A DNA stretch of 64,000 nucleotides from a virus: the IMG/VR virus record IMGVR_UViG_3300044716_000732, positions 23,023 to 87,022 of that record, one strand, 5' to 3'. How positions within the stretch are numbered: position 1 is the first letter of the stretch; each line of letters starts with the position of its first letter. The notes beneath the pieces were generated by a model. The model was not told the origin of the DNA. It saw nothing but the letters and a program-made list of their open reading frames with translations, and searched no databases. Of the stretch, positions 1 through 8,275 are shown piece by piece. The position numbers and the translations under genes are program-made.

Positions 1-1
1 G

Positions 2-1621
2 GACAACTTCACGATCACTTCGATTCACAATCAAGTCAAGCGTATCTACAATGCTTACTTCAATCAGACTGGTATGCCCACAATCTCTCTGGCATCACAG
101 GAGAATACGAAGGATGCAAACGGAGTCGCAATTCAGATTCCAATTAAGAACTCTGACATTGGAAACTTCCACGCTGCTGTCTTCAAGGCATTCCGTTTCT
201 TTGATGTCAAGCCAATCATCACAGGTGATTCTATTAACTGGACAGACAAGGCAAACTTTGAGGGAACATTCTGGAAAAGCTATTCCAATCTCAATAGTTC
301 TTATGCTGTCATGGGGGGAGTCACATATCCTATCGACATATACAAAGTCGATGCTGACCACTACGACATCGTTCGCAAAGCAGGACTGGTGATTCACTTC
401 AACATTGGGGAACTCGATGTCACTCCTTCCCGCGAATCCCTCATGTATCACGATTGGGTTGTCAAGGCAATCAACGACAAAATTGCTCTTGTCAAGAAGG
501 ATTTCGTTACCAAGGTTGAAGATCAAATCAAGAACTCACCGAACCTTCTGGATGCGGTGAAGGCACTCTACCTCTTGAGCAACCAATGGAGTTTCCTCAA
601 TTCCACTTTGATTAACGGAAAGGTATTGTGGAACAAGGTCGAGATCACCGATCCTCGAAAATCAATCAAAGCTATCTGTCAAGATACATTCCAATCTCTT
701 TCTAAAACAAGATGGGGAAGGTCAAAAATCGCTGTATCTGGATATGCGGATTTGAGCAACAATGCTCTCTGGTATTACGATGACCTCAAACGAGGATCAC
801 ATAAACGAGTGACAACCTTCATTCGTGGACATTCCAATTCGGATATTTCAATCAATCTGGTGGATGAAAAGTCGATGAAGGATTTGATCAAATCTGGATT
901 CCCTGCATCCACATTCATTCCAACTTCCACTCTCCCTGCCATTGCAAGTGGTAGCAGAAAAGGAAGCATCAAGAACAGCAAGCCAAAAGGATTTATCAAT
1001 CTCTACTCTATGGGTTCTACATATCAGTCCTCTTGGGAATCCAATAGCTTCGACCTCGCTACTGGCACAGCACCCAAGTATTATGTTGTCAAGGATGTTT
1101 CTACTTGGAAGTTTGACCGCATGGAACTCAACACAACCGATGGTAAAAAACTGATGACGATTGAAAACAAGTCAACTCTAAATGATTTCTGTCAGTATGC
1201 AGGAATAAGCATTGACGATGTTCGCATGGTAGCAAAAAACAATGCGAAATTCCTTGACACACTTGGAAGCACCAACCTCGCAGATGTTGTCAAGAAAAAA
1301 CAACCCAAACTTTCTTGGGACACAATTCAGATTGCAAAGCATATCGAATTTAGAACAGCACTCAATGTATCGAAGAATAGTTTGTATTCCAAAATCTCCG
1401 ACACAAATCCATTCAAGATTTTTGTTGACAGCATTCTTGAAATCAAGAAGGAGATCGGAAAACTGGAAAATGTCCTCCGACATATTTCTTCCGAGGAACG
1501 AAAAAATGTTTTGACATATCCTTCAAAGATGGTAGAGTTATTTTATCTCTCCTGTGAAAGTTGGCAGGTGGGAGTCGAGATGACGCTTAATGCGATTCTC
1601 GAAACAGAGAAAACCAACTAA
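2..1621 (+). CDS. rIIA: rIIA-like protein, 5' end outside window
   Basis: The frame is open to the window edge, so the N-terminus (the GHKL ATPase part in rIIA proteins) is missing; an internal ATG lies at 74. The visible part contains IGELDVTPSRESLMY, the characteristic GxLxVxxSREsLxY signature of rIIA homologues, followed by a long poorly conserved C-terminal half. In T4, rIIA and rIIB are membrane-associated proteins needed for lysis inhibition and for growth on lambda lysogens. The next gene is a clear rIIB homologue, the same order as in T4, which supports the call. The 32-bp spacer to rIIB suggests one operon. Confidence 0.85.
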   Translation, partial: DNFTITSIHNQVKRIYNAYFNQTGMPTISLASQENTKDANGVAIQIPIKNSDIGNFHAAVFKAFRFFDVKPIITGDSINWTDKANFEGTFWKSYSNLNSSYAVMGGVTYPIDIYKVDADHYDIVRKAGLVIHFNIGELDVTPSRESLMYHDWVVKAINDKIALVKKDFVTKVEDQIKNSPNLLDAVKALYLLSNQWSFLNSTLINGKVLWNKVEITDPRKSIKAICQDTFQSLSKTRWGRSKIAVSGYADLSNNALWYYDDLKRGSHKRVTTFIRGHSNSDISINLVDEKSMKDLIKSGFPASTFIPTSTLPAIASGSRKGSIKNSKPKGFINLYSMGSTYQSSWESNSFDLATGTAPKYYVVKDVSTWKFDRMELNTTDGKKLMTIENKSTLNDFCQYAGISIDDVRMVAKNNAKFLDTLGSTNLADVVKKKQPKLSWDTIQIAKHIEFRTALNVSKNSLYSKISDTNPFKIFVDSILEIKKEIGKLENVLRHISSEERKNVLTYPSKMVELFYLSCESWQVGVEMTLNAILETEKTN

Positions 1622-1653
1622 AACAAACCAAGTAGTAAATAGAAAATAATAGT

Positions 1654-2628
1654 ATGGACAATACAACCACACAAGCAGCAGTCATCATCACAGGTAGCGG
1701 CAAGATCGCCGCTACCATCAACGGACAATCCTACACGATTGACACCGATCACCCGAAATACCAACTGGCACTCGATTCGGTTCGTAACAAGAAATGGAAT
1801 CGTTTTGTCGATCTGGTCAACATCAGCAAGCAGGTTCAAGAATACTTTGAGGGAACGGATGCAGAGATCAAAGATGGTTCAATCAACTATCATGGTCAGA
1901 TCATTCACAACACTCTCACAAAGCGCATTCTCTCCTTCATGCGTGAGGGTCTTCCCCATGAACCACTCTTGAACTTCTTCAAGAACCTCATGGACAATCC
2001 AAGCAAGCGAGCAGTAGATGAACTCTACGACTTCCTTGAAGCAGGAGAACTCCCAATCACCGAGGATGGTCACTTCCTCGCCTTCAAGAATGTTCGATCC
2101 AATTACTTCGACATTCATTCTGGCAAGTTCGACAACTCTGTGGGCAAGGTATGCGAGATGCCTCGCAATGGAGTTGACGAGGACAAGGAACGCACCTGTT
2201 CCTATGGACTCCACTTCTGTTCGATCAAGTATCTTCCTCACTTCTCCGATGGGGAGAATGGCAAGACAATGATCGTCAAGATCAATCCCCGCGATGTAGT
2301 GGCGATTCCAGCAGACTACGAGAACACCAAGGGTCGCACTTGCCGATACGAAGTAATTGCAGAATACAAAGATGACTGGCGTTCTAAACTCAATCGGAAT
2401 GAATCTGGTTGGGACTCCGAACTCTATTCCTCCGATGGTGGAGACTATGAGATTGACGAACTGGATGAGCTTGACGAGAACGAGAACGAGAACGATTGCT
2501 CCTTCTCCAACGATTGCGATGAGAACCATTGCTTCTGTCAAGACAAAGGTTATGGCTACAAACCAAGTGGTCACAAGTTCCACAATGTTCGTGGACAAGA
2601 CGGAAAGTTTGTCAAGAAAAATTGGTAA
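1654..2628 (+). CDS. rIIB: rIIB-like protein
   Basis: A 324-residue protein, close to T4 rIIB in length. It has the rIIB core: PSKRAVDELYDFLE, then LPITEDGHFLAFKNV, then CSYGLHFCS, then VKINPRDVVAIPADY. The C-terminal 70 residues add an acidic run (ELDELDENENEND) and a Cys/His-rich patch (NDCDENHCFC) that may bind metal. No Shine-Dalgarno precedes the ATG. It follows rIIA directly and is followed by a strong hairpin. It probably acts with rIIA at the inner membrane; this role is from T4, not seen here. Confidence 0.92.
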   Translation: MDNTTTQAAVIITGSGKIAATINGQSYTIDTDHPKYQLALDSVRNKKWNRFVDLVNISKQVQEYFEGTDAEIKDGSINYHGQIIHNTLTKRILSFMREGLPHEPLLNFFKNLMDNPSKRAVDELYDFLEAGELPITEDGHFLAFKNVRSNYFDIHSGKFDNSVGKVCEMPRNGVDEDKERTCSYGLHFCSIKYLPHFSDGENGKTMIVKINPRDVVAIPADYENTKGRTCRYEVIAEYKDDWRSKLNRNESGWDSELYSSDGGDYEIDELDELDENENENDCSFSNDCDENHCFCQDKGYGYKPSGHKFHNVRGQDGKFVKKNW

Positions 2629-2641
2629 GGTGGTTGGTCAA

Positions 2642-2667
2642 GGCGAGAGGGGTGGTTCCCTCTCGCC
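2642..2667 (+). terminator. GC-rich hairpin after rIIB
   Basis: A perfect 10-bp stem (GGCGAGAGGG with CCCTCTCGCC) closes the rII operon. No T-run follows, so it may slow polymerase or protect mRNA ends rather than terminate strongly. Confidence 0.6.
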
Positions 2668-2689
2668 AAACCACATAAGAAATATCAAT

Positions 2690-3157
2690 ATGGAAAACGA
2701 AGAAACACCGAAACCTATTTCCATGAAGAGTGCTCTTGTAGTGGTGGTATCTCTTCATGCCGTTGCCTTATTCGGAATAATATATTTTTCTTCTATCAAG
2801 TCATCACAAGCAGAGAGTGATAAAAAATTCTTGACAGAGGACAAGTATGCAGGGGTTGAAGCAACACCGACACCATTGCCAACACCTGATCCTTCTCCGA
2901 TAGATCAGATACCACCAAAGCAAGCATGGCCTACTGAAAATGTAAAACAAGAACTCAAGACATGGCCGAACACCAAGAAGGCAATACCTGTTGTTCAAAG
3001 TAATTCTCACTACACAAAAGAATATGTCGTCAAACGGGGAGACACATTCAATAGTATAGTGAGGAAATACAAACTCAATGCAGATAAACTAAAACAAATA
3101 AATAAAATCAAAAACGAAAACACAATCCAAGTAGGACAAAAACTAAAACTAATGTAA
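2690..3157 (+). CDS. Membrane-anchored LysM-domain protein
   Basis: A 155-residue protein starting at the ATG after the rII hairpin. Residues about 13-33 form one hydrophobic segment, followed by a proline-rich linker (TPTPLPTPDPSP) and a C-terminal LysM domain (YVVKRGDTFNSIVRKY ... IQVGQKLKLM). The layout is N-in with the LysM outside the inner membrane, where it could hold peptidoglycan. LysM proteins of this type occur among phage lysis or envelope proteins. No catalytic domain is visible. Confidence 0.8.
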   Translation: MENEETPKPISMKSALVVVVSLHAVALFGIIYFSSIKSSQAESDKKFLTEDKYAGVEATPTPLPTPDPSPIDQIPPKQAWPTENVKQELKTWPNTKKAIPVVQSNSHYTKEYVVKRGDTFNSIVRKYKLNADKLKQINKIKNENTIQVGQKLKLM

Positions 3158-3159
3158 TT

Positions 3160-3345
3160 ATGAAACATATCGCAACACTCACTCTCATCCTCTTCAAAGA
3201 ACAAAACCTCTACGCATATGAGTATGATGACCAGAACGGGAATATGCAGATCGAATATGGATTCACATCAGTAGGGGATGCTCTCAACGGAGCATTCAAA
3301 AGGCTAAAGACTTTCACGGTCTTGCCTGATGTAGAGTCAAGGTAA
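3160..3345 (+). CDS. Small hypothetical protein
   Basis: 61 residues, two bases after the LysM gene, so likely co-transcribed. It has one short hydrophobic N-terminal stretch and no motif I recognise. Confidence 0.55.
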   Translation: MKHIATLTLILFKEQNLYAYEYDDQNGNMQIEYGFTSVGDALNGAFKRLKTFTVLPDVESR

Positions 3346-3367
3346 TTTTCTTTTGTCATACAAAACT

Positions 3368-3631
3368 ATGGCTACAAAGAAACGGTTGACTCGAAAAAAG
3401 CCAACCAATATGGTAGTGGTTCAAACTAAAACGAAACCTCAACTTATTATAAATGCAATGAGTTTAAAACAGAAAGTCACGATACATGTAAGCGGTGGAA
3501 GGGTCGAGGATATTGTCAAGGAGAATTGTCCAGAATTGAACATAGAGGTTCATGACTACGATATAGGAGACACTGAAGATAACCTGCACCAAGACGAGAA
3601 AGGAAAAAACTTTCTATGTTTCGAGTTCTAA
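3368..3631 (+). CDS. Hypothetical protein, basic N-terminus
   Basis: 87 residues from the ATG at 3368, chosen over an upstream TTG that lies inside a GTCATACAAAAC repeat. The N-terminus is lysine/arginine-rich and the C-terminal half acidic. The end overlaps the next lipoprotein gene by 16 bp. Confidence 0.6.
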   Translation: MATKKRLTRKKPTNMVVVQTKTKPQLIINAMSLKQKVTIHVSGGRVEDIVKENCPELNIEVHDYDIGDTEDNLHQDEKGKNFLCFEF

Positions 3632-3870
3632 CAATTGGAATATCCTTGACATTGATTGGATGCACCACAGGAAGCAAGTATAGGTATATTGAAAACCATT
3701 ATACGAATGTTCAATCCCCTGTTGAATATCCAGTATATGTGGAAACACCAGTCTATAGAGAAAGACCAGTATATCACTACGATTCCCGAAGAGCAACCAT
3801 GGCGGATCTTGGAAAAGCAATGGGAGAAAAAATGCTAAGAAAAATGAGAGCCGCATACAATGAAAATTAA
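3616..3870 (+). CDS. Small lipoprotein
   Basis: 84 residues with an N-terminal signal peptide and lipobox (LTLIGC, Cys at about 16). The mature part is tyrosine/valine-rich with a repeat-like PVEYPVYVETPVYRERPVY stretch. It is predicted to be lipid-anchored at the cell envelope. It overlaps the genes on both sides and is one of two adjacent lipoprotein genes. Confidence 0.75.
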   Translation: MFRVLTIGISLTLIGCTTGSKYRYIENHYTNVQSPVEYPVYVETPVYRERPVYHYDSRRATMADLGKAMGEKMLRKMRAAYNEN

Positions 3871-4030
3871 TCCATATAAAATAGGAATGAACTTCTATAT
3901 TATTCTAATTGTATTTGTTTTCACATTTTTCGGATGCAAAACATTTGAGAAATATGATGAACGAATGAAGATGAAAAAAATTGCAGAGAGTATCTGGAAC
4001 ACTCCAGACTTGACAAAGAACAAAAAATAA
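3860..4030 (+). CDS. Small lipoprotein
   Basis: 56 residues; a hydrophobic N-terminus ends in a lipobox-like TFFGC (Cys at about 29), followed by a charged tail. It overlaps the preceding lipoprotein by 11 bp, so the two are probably co-translated. The long n-region makes processing less certain. Confidence 0.6.
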   Translation: MKINPYKIGMNFYIILIVFVFTFFGCKTFEKYDERMKMKKIAESIWNTPDLTKNKK

Positions 4031-4044
4031 TAGACAATAGTAAT

Positions 4045-4338
4045 ATGACACAAAATATAAAAACCAGATGGAATCATTTTGGAGCATCTATTATCTCTGC
4101 TTGTGAAGCAGGACATGATATGAGTATTCCATCTTTCCTATTTTTGGGAATCAAATCTTTCATCTTTAATAAGACATATCAGTTTAATAGAACATCGTGT
4201 CGTAATAGAACATCGTGTTGCAATACCGCGCATGACACATATACACGCGAAGGAATGCCCATTGCAAAGAGGAAACCACTAAAGAAGAAACCACTAAAGA
4301 AGAAACCACTAAAGAAAGTAAAGACAAAAATCAATTAG
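4045..4338 (+). CDS. Doubtful basic protein spanning a repeat
   Basis: 97 residues ending in three KPLKK repeats. The middle is encoded by an AATAGAACATCGTGTTGC-type repeat that also occurs in the spacer near 7.6 kb. The reading frame through the repeat may be accidental; a shorter product from the internal ATG at 4255 (MPIAKRKPLKK...) is an alternative. Confidence 0.4.
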   Translation: MTQNIKTRWNHFGASIISACEAGHDMSIPSFLFLGIKSFIFNKTYQFNRTSCRNRTSCCNTAHDTYTREGMPIAKRKPLKKKPLKKKPLKKVKTKIN

Positions 4339-4348
4339 ATTATTTTAT

Positions 4349-4603
4349 ATGATGAATACAATAGCACAACTACGACGAAGCGGATACAAGGTAAGGGTTC
4401 TACACTCTCGACCAAAGATGTCCATCCAAAAGATCGGTGGAGTAATGACCGAATACAATCCAAAGGGTGGGAATACAATCATCGAGGTGACATCACCAGA
4501 TGGTAGGAATGCAATAGGAGCCTCACAATGCTCCGAGAAAGAATCTTGGAACAGGAAGATGGGAAATCAAATTGCATTGGGCAGAGCAATGGCACAACTA
4601 TAA
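4349..4603 (+). CDS. Conserved phage-type hypothetical protein
   Basis: 84 residues. The C-terminal half contains GGNTIIEVTSPDG ... CSEKESWNRKMGNQIALGR, a pattern I associate with small phage proteins of unknown role. TAGATT lies 7 nt before the ATG, so the message may be leaderless. A terminator follows. Confidence 0.65.
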   Translation: MMNTIAQLRRSGYKVRVLHSRPKMSIQKIGGVMTEYNPKGGNTIIEVTSPDGRNAIGASQCSEKESWNRKMGNQIALGRAMAQL

Positions 4604-4618
4604 AATAGAAACAGAATA

Positions 4619-4654
4619 AAAAGCGGTTGTATGTTTTGTCATACAACCGCTTTT
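4619..4654 (+). terminator. Rho-independent terminator built from the spacer repeat
   Basis: A perfect 15-bp stem (AAAAGCGGTTGTATG with its complement at 4640-4654) followed by T-rich DNA. The 3' arm includes GTCATACAA, so one copy of the regional repeat has been used in, or derived from, a terminator. Confidence 0.85.
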
Positions 4655-4656
4655 TT

Positions 4657-4747
4657 GTCATACAAAACTTGTATTGTCATACAAAACCCTCCCTGATAAC
4701 AGAATACCTTTTGTATGACAAGAGAAAATTGTATTGTCATACAAAAC
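4657..4747. repeat. GTCATACAAAAC repeat cluster 1
   Basis: Forward copies at 4657, 4676 and 4736 and an inverted degenerate copy at 4708-4720. A single forward copy also sits at 3355. Forward copies 19 bp apart follow the terminator; the inverted copy faces them. Confidence 0.85.
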
Positions 4748-4817
4748 CCAACCCCAAAAAAAATTTGAAAAAGTTCTGGACACTATTGGAGATTTGGTGT
4801 AGATTGGATTCTCAATT

Positions 4818-5015
4818 ATGAAAAAAGTAGAAACAGCAAAACAAATCCTAAAGGAAATCAATTCATACTCTGTCGAAATTCGTTGCGGTTTCAAAGATGA
4901 AGTCAATAGGATGATGCAACATATTAAAACCAAATCATTTTTAAAACGATTGGAAGAATATATGAAGACATCTGATTATGATGAATTGATTGCATGGGCA
5001 AGGAACTATCAATAA
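4818..5015 (+). CDS. Small hypothetical protein
   Basis: 65 residues, largely helical and charged, with no recognised motif. A TAGATT box sits about 12 nt upstream of the ATG. First gene of a short run to 5752. Confidence 0.6.
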   Translation: MKKVETAKQILKEINSYSVEIRCGFKDEVNRMMQHIKTKSFLKRLEEYMKTSDYDELIAWARNYQ

Positions 5016-5023
5016 GTCCCACT

Positions 5024-5230
5024 ATGAGCGAAAACGACAACTCACAAATCGTATTGGGTATCGGAGTTATTCTATTTGCAATAGGATTGATTCTGATTAC
5101 ACCTTTTCTTCTCATCTGGTCTGTCAATGGATTGTTTGCTTTGGCAATTCAATACACATGGACGAACTGGTTCTATGCTCTGGTCATCATGCTTCTTGTT
5201 AGGGGAAGCGCATCATATACAAAAAAATGA
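5024..5230 (+). CDS. Small two-helix membrane protein
   Basis: 68 residues from the ATG at 5024. Two hydrophobic segments (about residues 9-30 and 38-60) predict an inner-membrane hairpin. The stop overlaps the next start by four bases, indicating translational coupling. Confidence 0.65.
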   Translation: MSENDNSQIVLGIGVILFAIGLILITPFLLIWSVNGLFALAIQYTWTNWFYALVIMLLVRGSASYTKK

Positions 5231-5379
5231 AATCATTCATGGTCTATTGCACTCTGGAAACAGAGGAACCCTTCATGGTGGAAGCAGAAACATTAGAGGA
5301 AGCAAAGGATGAAGCACTCAAGGAACTCGGTTGGCACTTGATCGAAAGCGAAGACGATGAAGAAGAAGATTCAATTTGA
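5227..5379 (+). CDS. Small acidic protein
   Basis: 50 residues ending in a strongly acidic tail (ESEDDEEEDSI). It starts inside the previous stop (ATGA) and overlaps the next gene by 23 bp. The form is typical of small phage proteins; function unknown. Confidence 0.6.
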   Translation: MKSFMVYCTLETEEPFMVEAETLEEAKDEALKELGWHLIESEDDEEEDSI

Positions 5380-5752
5380 ATATAATGATGGGGGAAGACA
5401 TCGAGCAGGATTTAGTGACAAGGTTGGTGATTGCGTAACAAGATCAATTTCCATTCTATTTGGATTTGATTACTTGGATGCTCACCAACAAGTCAACATT
5501 CTTTTGAAAAGATTCAGCGATGGAAACTCTCTGGTTCCAAATGGAATTACCAACTCGTCAACAAAAAAGTTGATGAAACATTTCGGACTTGTTTGGAATC
5601 CCACGAATAGTTTTCTGGACATTCCAAGAAAAGGAAAAGTCATTTTGAATTTCCCTCATCATGTGTGTGCAGTCATTGATGGAACAATCCATGACACGCA
5701 TGACAACAGAAATAATTCAAATAGAATTTATGGGTTTTGGAAATTCAAATGA
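5357..5752 (+). CDS. Conserved phage protein, possible cysteine-peptidase fold
   Basis: 131 residues. It opens with FEYNDGGRHRAGF, followed by GDCVTRS and later HHVCAVIDG ... DTHDN. This arrangement (Cys in GDC, later His before a hydrophobic strand, then Asp/Asn) resembles papain-like or C39-like phage proteins of unknown function. The catalytic assignment is inference. Confidence 0.6.
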   Translation: MKKKIQFEYNDGGRHRAGFSDKVGDCVTRSISILFGFDYLDAHQQVNILLKRFSDGNSLVPNGITNSSTKKLMKHFGLVWNPTNSFLDIPRKGKVILNFPHHVCAVIDGTIHDTHDNRNNSNRIYGFWKFK

Positions 5753-5768
5753 ATTTTCAAAGCGGATG

Positions 5769-5836
5769 GGTTTTGTATGACAGAAGAAAAACCTGTTGAC
5801 AGAAACAAAAAAGTTGATCTCAGAGTTTTGTATGAC
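5769..5836. repeat. GTTTTGTATGAC repeat pair upstream of promoter
   Basis: Two inverted-orientation copies 56 bp apart, with a conserved stretch between them (TTGACAGAAACAAAAAAG then TTGATCTC). The same module recurs near 9387-9453 and 10360-10426, each time 25-50 bp upstream of a promoter. Confidence 0.85.
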
Positions 5837-5871
5837 AGGAGAAAAAAATAAAACTATTTCATTTTTTTCTA

Positions 5872-5900
5872 TTGACTCTGAAACGAATTGGATTTAGAGT
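5872..5900 (+). promoter_or_regulatory. Promoter of the DUF932 gene
   Basis: TTGACT, a 17-bp spacer and TAGAGT. It lies 62 bp before the ATG at 5963, so this transcript has a real leader, unlike many others in the window. Confidence 0.7.
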
Positions 5901-5962
5901 AGGGATAGTTAGATGAATGGTTCATCTGACGAAACAAACCACATAAAAGAAAGACTACTACT

Positions 5963-6997
5963 ATGGCACATATGATTGAAGAAAACATCGACCTCGTTTA
6001 TTCCGTTGAAGGAACCGAATGGCATGGACTGGCACAAGTCCGCGAGGAGATCACCGAAACTGAGTTCGCTACTCTCTCCCATGAGATCATCGAATCACCT
6101 GTCACTTGTCAAGTTGAGGGACAAACTATCGCACTTCCCAACCACAAAATCCTTGTGGCAGATATGCGCCAGTCTCGTCCTGACTTGGAAGCGGACAAGC
6201 AGTTCGTTCCACTTCATGTTCCCAAGACTGGTTACAAGGTCATCAATAATCGTGAGGTGATCGAGTGCATGAAGGAATCATTTGCTGGATTGGATGTTAA
6301 AATCACTACCGCTGGCACTCTGGAAGGTGCGAAGAAGTTCTTCGTATCGGTTGACATTGGTGACTCTGACCTCATCATCAACAAGGACAGCTTCAAGGCT
6401 TATGTGAACTTCATCACTGGTCATGATGGCACTCTGGCGATGACTGCTTATGATAGTGTAATCCGAATCGTCTGCATGAACACGCTGATGGCAAGCCGTC
6501 AAGCCGCTGGCGAGGTTGGATTCTCGGTCTATCATACCAAGAATGCAGACTTGGCAATGAAGAACCTTCCCGAATTGTTCAACGCTATTCTCAAAGGACG
6601 CGCTAACTTGAAGGAAGTGATGGAGTATCTGGAGAGCAACAAGTGCGACCACAATGATGCTCTGGCAATGGCAGCAGGTTACTTCTGCTTAGAGACAGAC
6701 AAAGCGGAACTCTCCACTCGCGCCATGAATGCCGCCCAAGGTATCGCAACCTTGTTCAGCAGGGGCATTGGTAACAAAGGCGAGACTCTGTATGATCTGG
6801 CTAACGGAGCAACAGAATACTATACCAGCGGAGAAGGAACGGGCAAGGGTAAGACTTCTCTCGCGGATCGAACATATCGTTCAGTCATGGGTAGTGCAGC
6901 AACTCACAAAGAAGCGTTTGTGGCAATGCTGGCAAATGAAGATCGTAGGAAAGATGCCCTGCGACTTGGCAAGCAAGCTCTCGCACTTGCAAGCTAA
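5963..6997 (+). CDS. DUF932 phage/plasmid-like protein
   Basis: 344 residues; the N-terminal GTEWHGL and overall layout match the DUF932 family (phage/plasmid-like protein), usually 300-350 residues. The family is widespread in large phages and plasmids and its biochemical role is not established. It is a single-gene unit with its own promoter and a strong terminator, in a GC-richer stretch, which suggests high expression. Confidence 0.85.
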   Translation: MAHMIEENIDLVYSVEGTEWHGLAQVREEITETEFATLSHEIIESPVTCQVEGQTIALPNHKILVADMRQSRPDLEADKQFVPLHVPKTGYKVINNREVIECMKESFAGLDVKITTAGTLEGAKKFFVSVDIGDSDLIINKDSFKAYVNFITGHDGTLAMTAYDSVIRIVCMNTLMASRQAAGEVGFSVYHTKNADLAMKNLPELFNAILKGRANLKEVMEYLESNKCDHNDALAMAAGYFCLETDKAELSTRAMNAAQGIATLFSRGIGNKGETLYDLANGATEYYTSGEGTGKGKTSLADRTYRSVMGSAATHKEAFVAMLANEDRRKDALRLGKQALALAS

Positions 6998-7009
6998 AGA
7001 GGTATAAAC

Positions 7010-7039
7010 AAAACCCCCACTCGAAAGAGTGGGGGTTTT
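7010..7039. terminator. Strong terminator after the DUF932 gene
   Basis: 13-bp stem with a GAAA loop (AAAACCCCCACTC / GAGTGGGGGTTTT). It can work in both directions and separates this gene from the convergent HNH gene. Confidence 0.9.
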
Positions 7040-7047
7040 GTTATCTA

Positions 7048-7533
7048 TTACTTTGTATTGTATTGTTTTACTTTATTTCCTTTAGATAAATTTTCTTTCC
7101 ACCATAAAGGCTGTAGATTTTTATAGTGAAAGCATTTTTTTTGTTGTTCTGGATCGGTAAGATCAAAAGAAGAACAAGGTATAATATGATCTATATGCCA
7201 TCCATGATTTCCATGATTTTCCCATGACATTCCTTCTTTGAATTGAGACTCTATGTGTGATCTTGCGTCTTCTAAAGTTCCACCCAAAAGATCCATCGTG
7301 TTACATGATTTGATCGACTTTTGTTCTTTCAAAACTCTTAACATTCTATGTCTTAATAATTCTCTCATTTTGAAGTCTGGATCGTTCCTTTTTCTGTTTC
7401 TTTGATATGCGTTTATTTTGTCTCTATTATTATCTCTATATCGTTTTGCTCTAATTAGAATTTTCTCTTTATTGTTTTCGTAGTTTTTATAGTAAGATTT
7501 CAATCTTTGTTGTTTTCTTTTTTCGGTGTCCAT
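7048..7533 (-). CDS. HNH homing-type endonuclease
   Basis: 161 residues from an ATG at 7533. After a lysine-rich DNA-binding-like N-terminus it has the HNH core: WHIDHIIPCSSFDLTDPEQ followed by CFHYKNLQPLWW and N-KGNK. This belongs to a phage HNH type also seen at 12.4 and 14.1 kb. It is much more AT-rich than its neighbours and lies on the opposite strand between two spacers, as expected for a recent insertion. Confidence 0.85.
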   Translation of the reverse strand: MDTEKRKQQRLKSYYKNYENNKEKILIRAKRYRDNNRDKINAYQRNRKRNDPDFKMRELLRHRMLRVLKEQKSIKSCNTMDLLGGTLEDARSHIESQFKEGMSWENHGNHGWHIDHIIPCSSFDLTDPEQQKKCFHYKNLQPLWWKENLSKGNKVKQYNTK

Positions 7534-7587
7534 ATATGTCCAATACTTATTATAGTATATTACAATATCACATAATTTATTTCTTTT

Positions 7588-7706
7588 GTCATACAAAACC
7601 TGTTGCAATAGAACATCGTGTAAAAATAGAACATGGTGTTGCAATACCGCGAGTGCGTATGTGCGTATTGTCATACAAAACCATGAATTGTAGAGTTTTG
7701 TATGAC
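7588..7706. repeat. Repeat cluster with AATAGAACATCGTG units
   Basis: Forward GTCATACAAAAC at 7588 and 7670 and inverted GTTTTGTATGAC at 7695. Between them lie two AATAGAACAT(C/G)GTG units and a GCAATACCGCG block like that at 4.2 kb. Confidence 0.8.
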
Positions 7707-7730
7707 GGAAAAAATAGTTGAAAATAGATA

Positions 7731-7758
7731 TTGCAATAAAATCAAAATCAATTAGATT
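7731..7758 (+). promoter_or_regulatory. TTGC-type promoter
   Basis: TTGCAA, 16-bp spacer, TAGATT, then 9 nt to the ATG at 7768. The inverted repeat copy ends 25 bp upstream of the -35. Confidence 0.6.
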
Positions 7759-7767
7759 GAAAGTCCA

Positions 7768-7959
7768 ATGAAAGCAATACACTTCACAGCTAACAGCAAT
7801 TGCCAAACCTATCCAACATCTCAAAGCAACCAAATCACGAAAGATTATTATCATTTTTTGGTTGGTGAAATCAATCGCAATGTTATTAAAAAAGTAGTTT
7901 GCAGAGTCGAAGATGATCGGTTTGGAAAAATTTCCCATTACTTGGTGTCCGAAAGATAA
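7768..7959 (+). CDS. Small hypothetical protein
   Basis: 63 residues, single-gene unit between a promoter and a GAAA-loop terminator. No motif recognised. The short promoter-to-ATG distance allows a near-leaderless message. Confidence 0.6.
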   Translation: MKAIHFTANSNCQTYPTSQSNQITKDYYHFLVGEINRNVIKKVVCRVEDDRFGKISHYLVSER

Positions 7960-8021
7960 TCAACCTTTACAATAATCTCCCCACAGAATTATTCCAATAT
8001 AATTATTGACTTGTAAAACAA

Positions 8022-8049
8022 AAAGAGGGAGTCGAAAGACTCCCTCTTT
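8022..8049 (+). terminator. GAAA-loop terminator
   Basis: 12-bp stem AAAGAGGGAGTC / GACTCCCTCTTT closed by GAAA, followed by a run of T. The same stem sequence recurs at 9272 and 11692. Confidence 0.9.
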
Positions 8050-8053
8050 TTTT

Positions 8054-8206
8054 GTCATACAAAACTGGTAGAATTGTATTGTCATACAAAACCCTCTATC
8101 ACAGCACATTGCATTTCGTATGACAAGACAAACTTGTATTGTCATACAAAACCTCCTCCCCCCCCATAACCCCCTGTTCTTGAGTTCTTTGGGTTTTGTA
8201 TGACAG
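8054..8206. repeat. GTCATACAAAAC repeat cluster in a 317-bp gene-free stretch
   Basis: Forward copies at 8054, 8081 and 8141, inverted copies at 8114 (degenerate) and 8195. They fill most of the gap between genes ending at 7959 and starting at 8276. The only other elements there are the terminator and an unassigned AT-rich promoter region. Confidence 0.85.
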
Positions 8207-8275
8207 GAAAAATAGTTGAAAATTTCTCTTCCAAAATAATCCAAATGGAATAACTTGGTTTCAGTCGAAAGCACG

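Noticed and set aside
1879-2598. Long open frame on the minus strand inside rIIB
   Set aside because: It is a shadow of the rIIB coding frame; the protein sequence is low in complexity and the plus-strand product has clear family motifs.
7534-7938. N-terminal extension of the HNH gene at 7048
   Set aside because: The upstream frame crosses repeat units and a promoter of the opposite strand; the Met at 7533 starts the typical lysine-rich domain.
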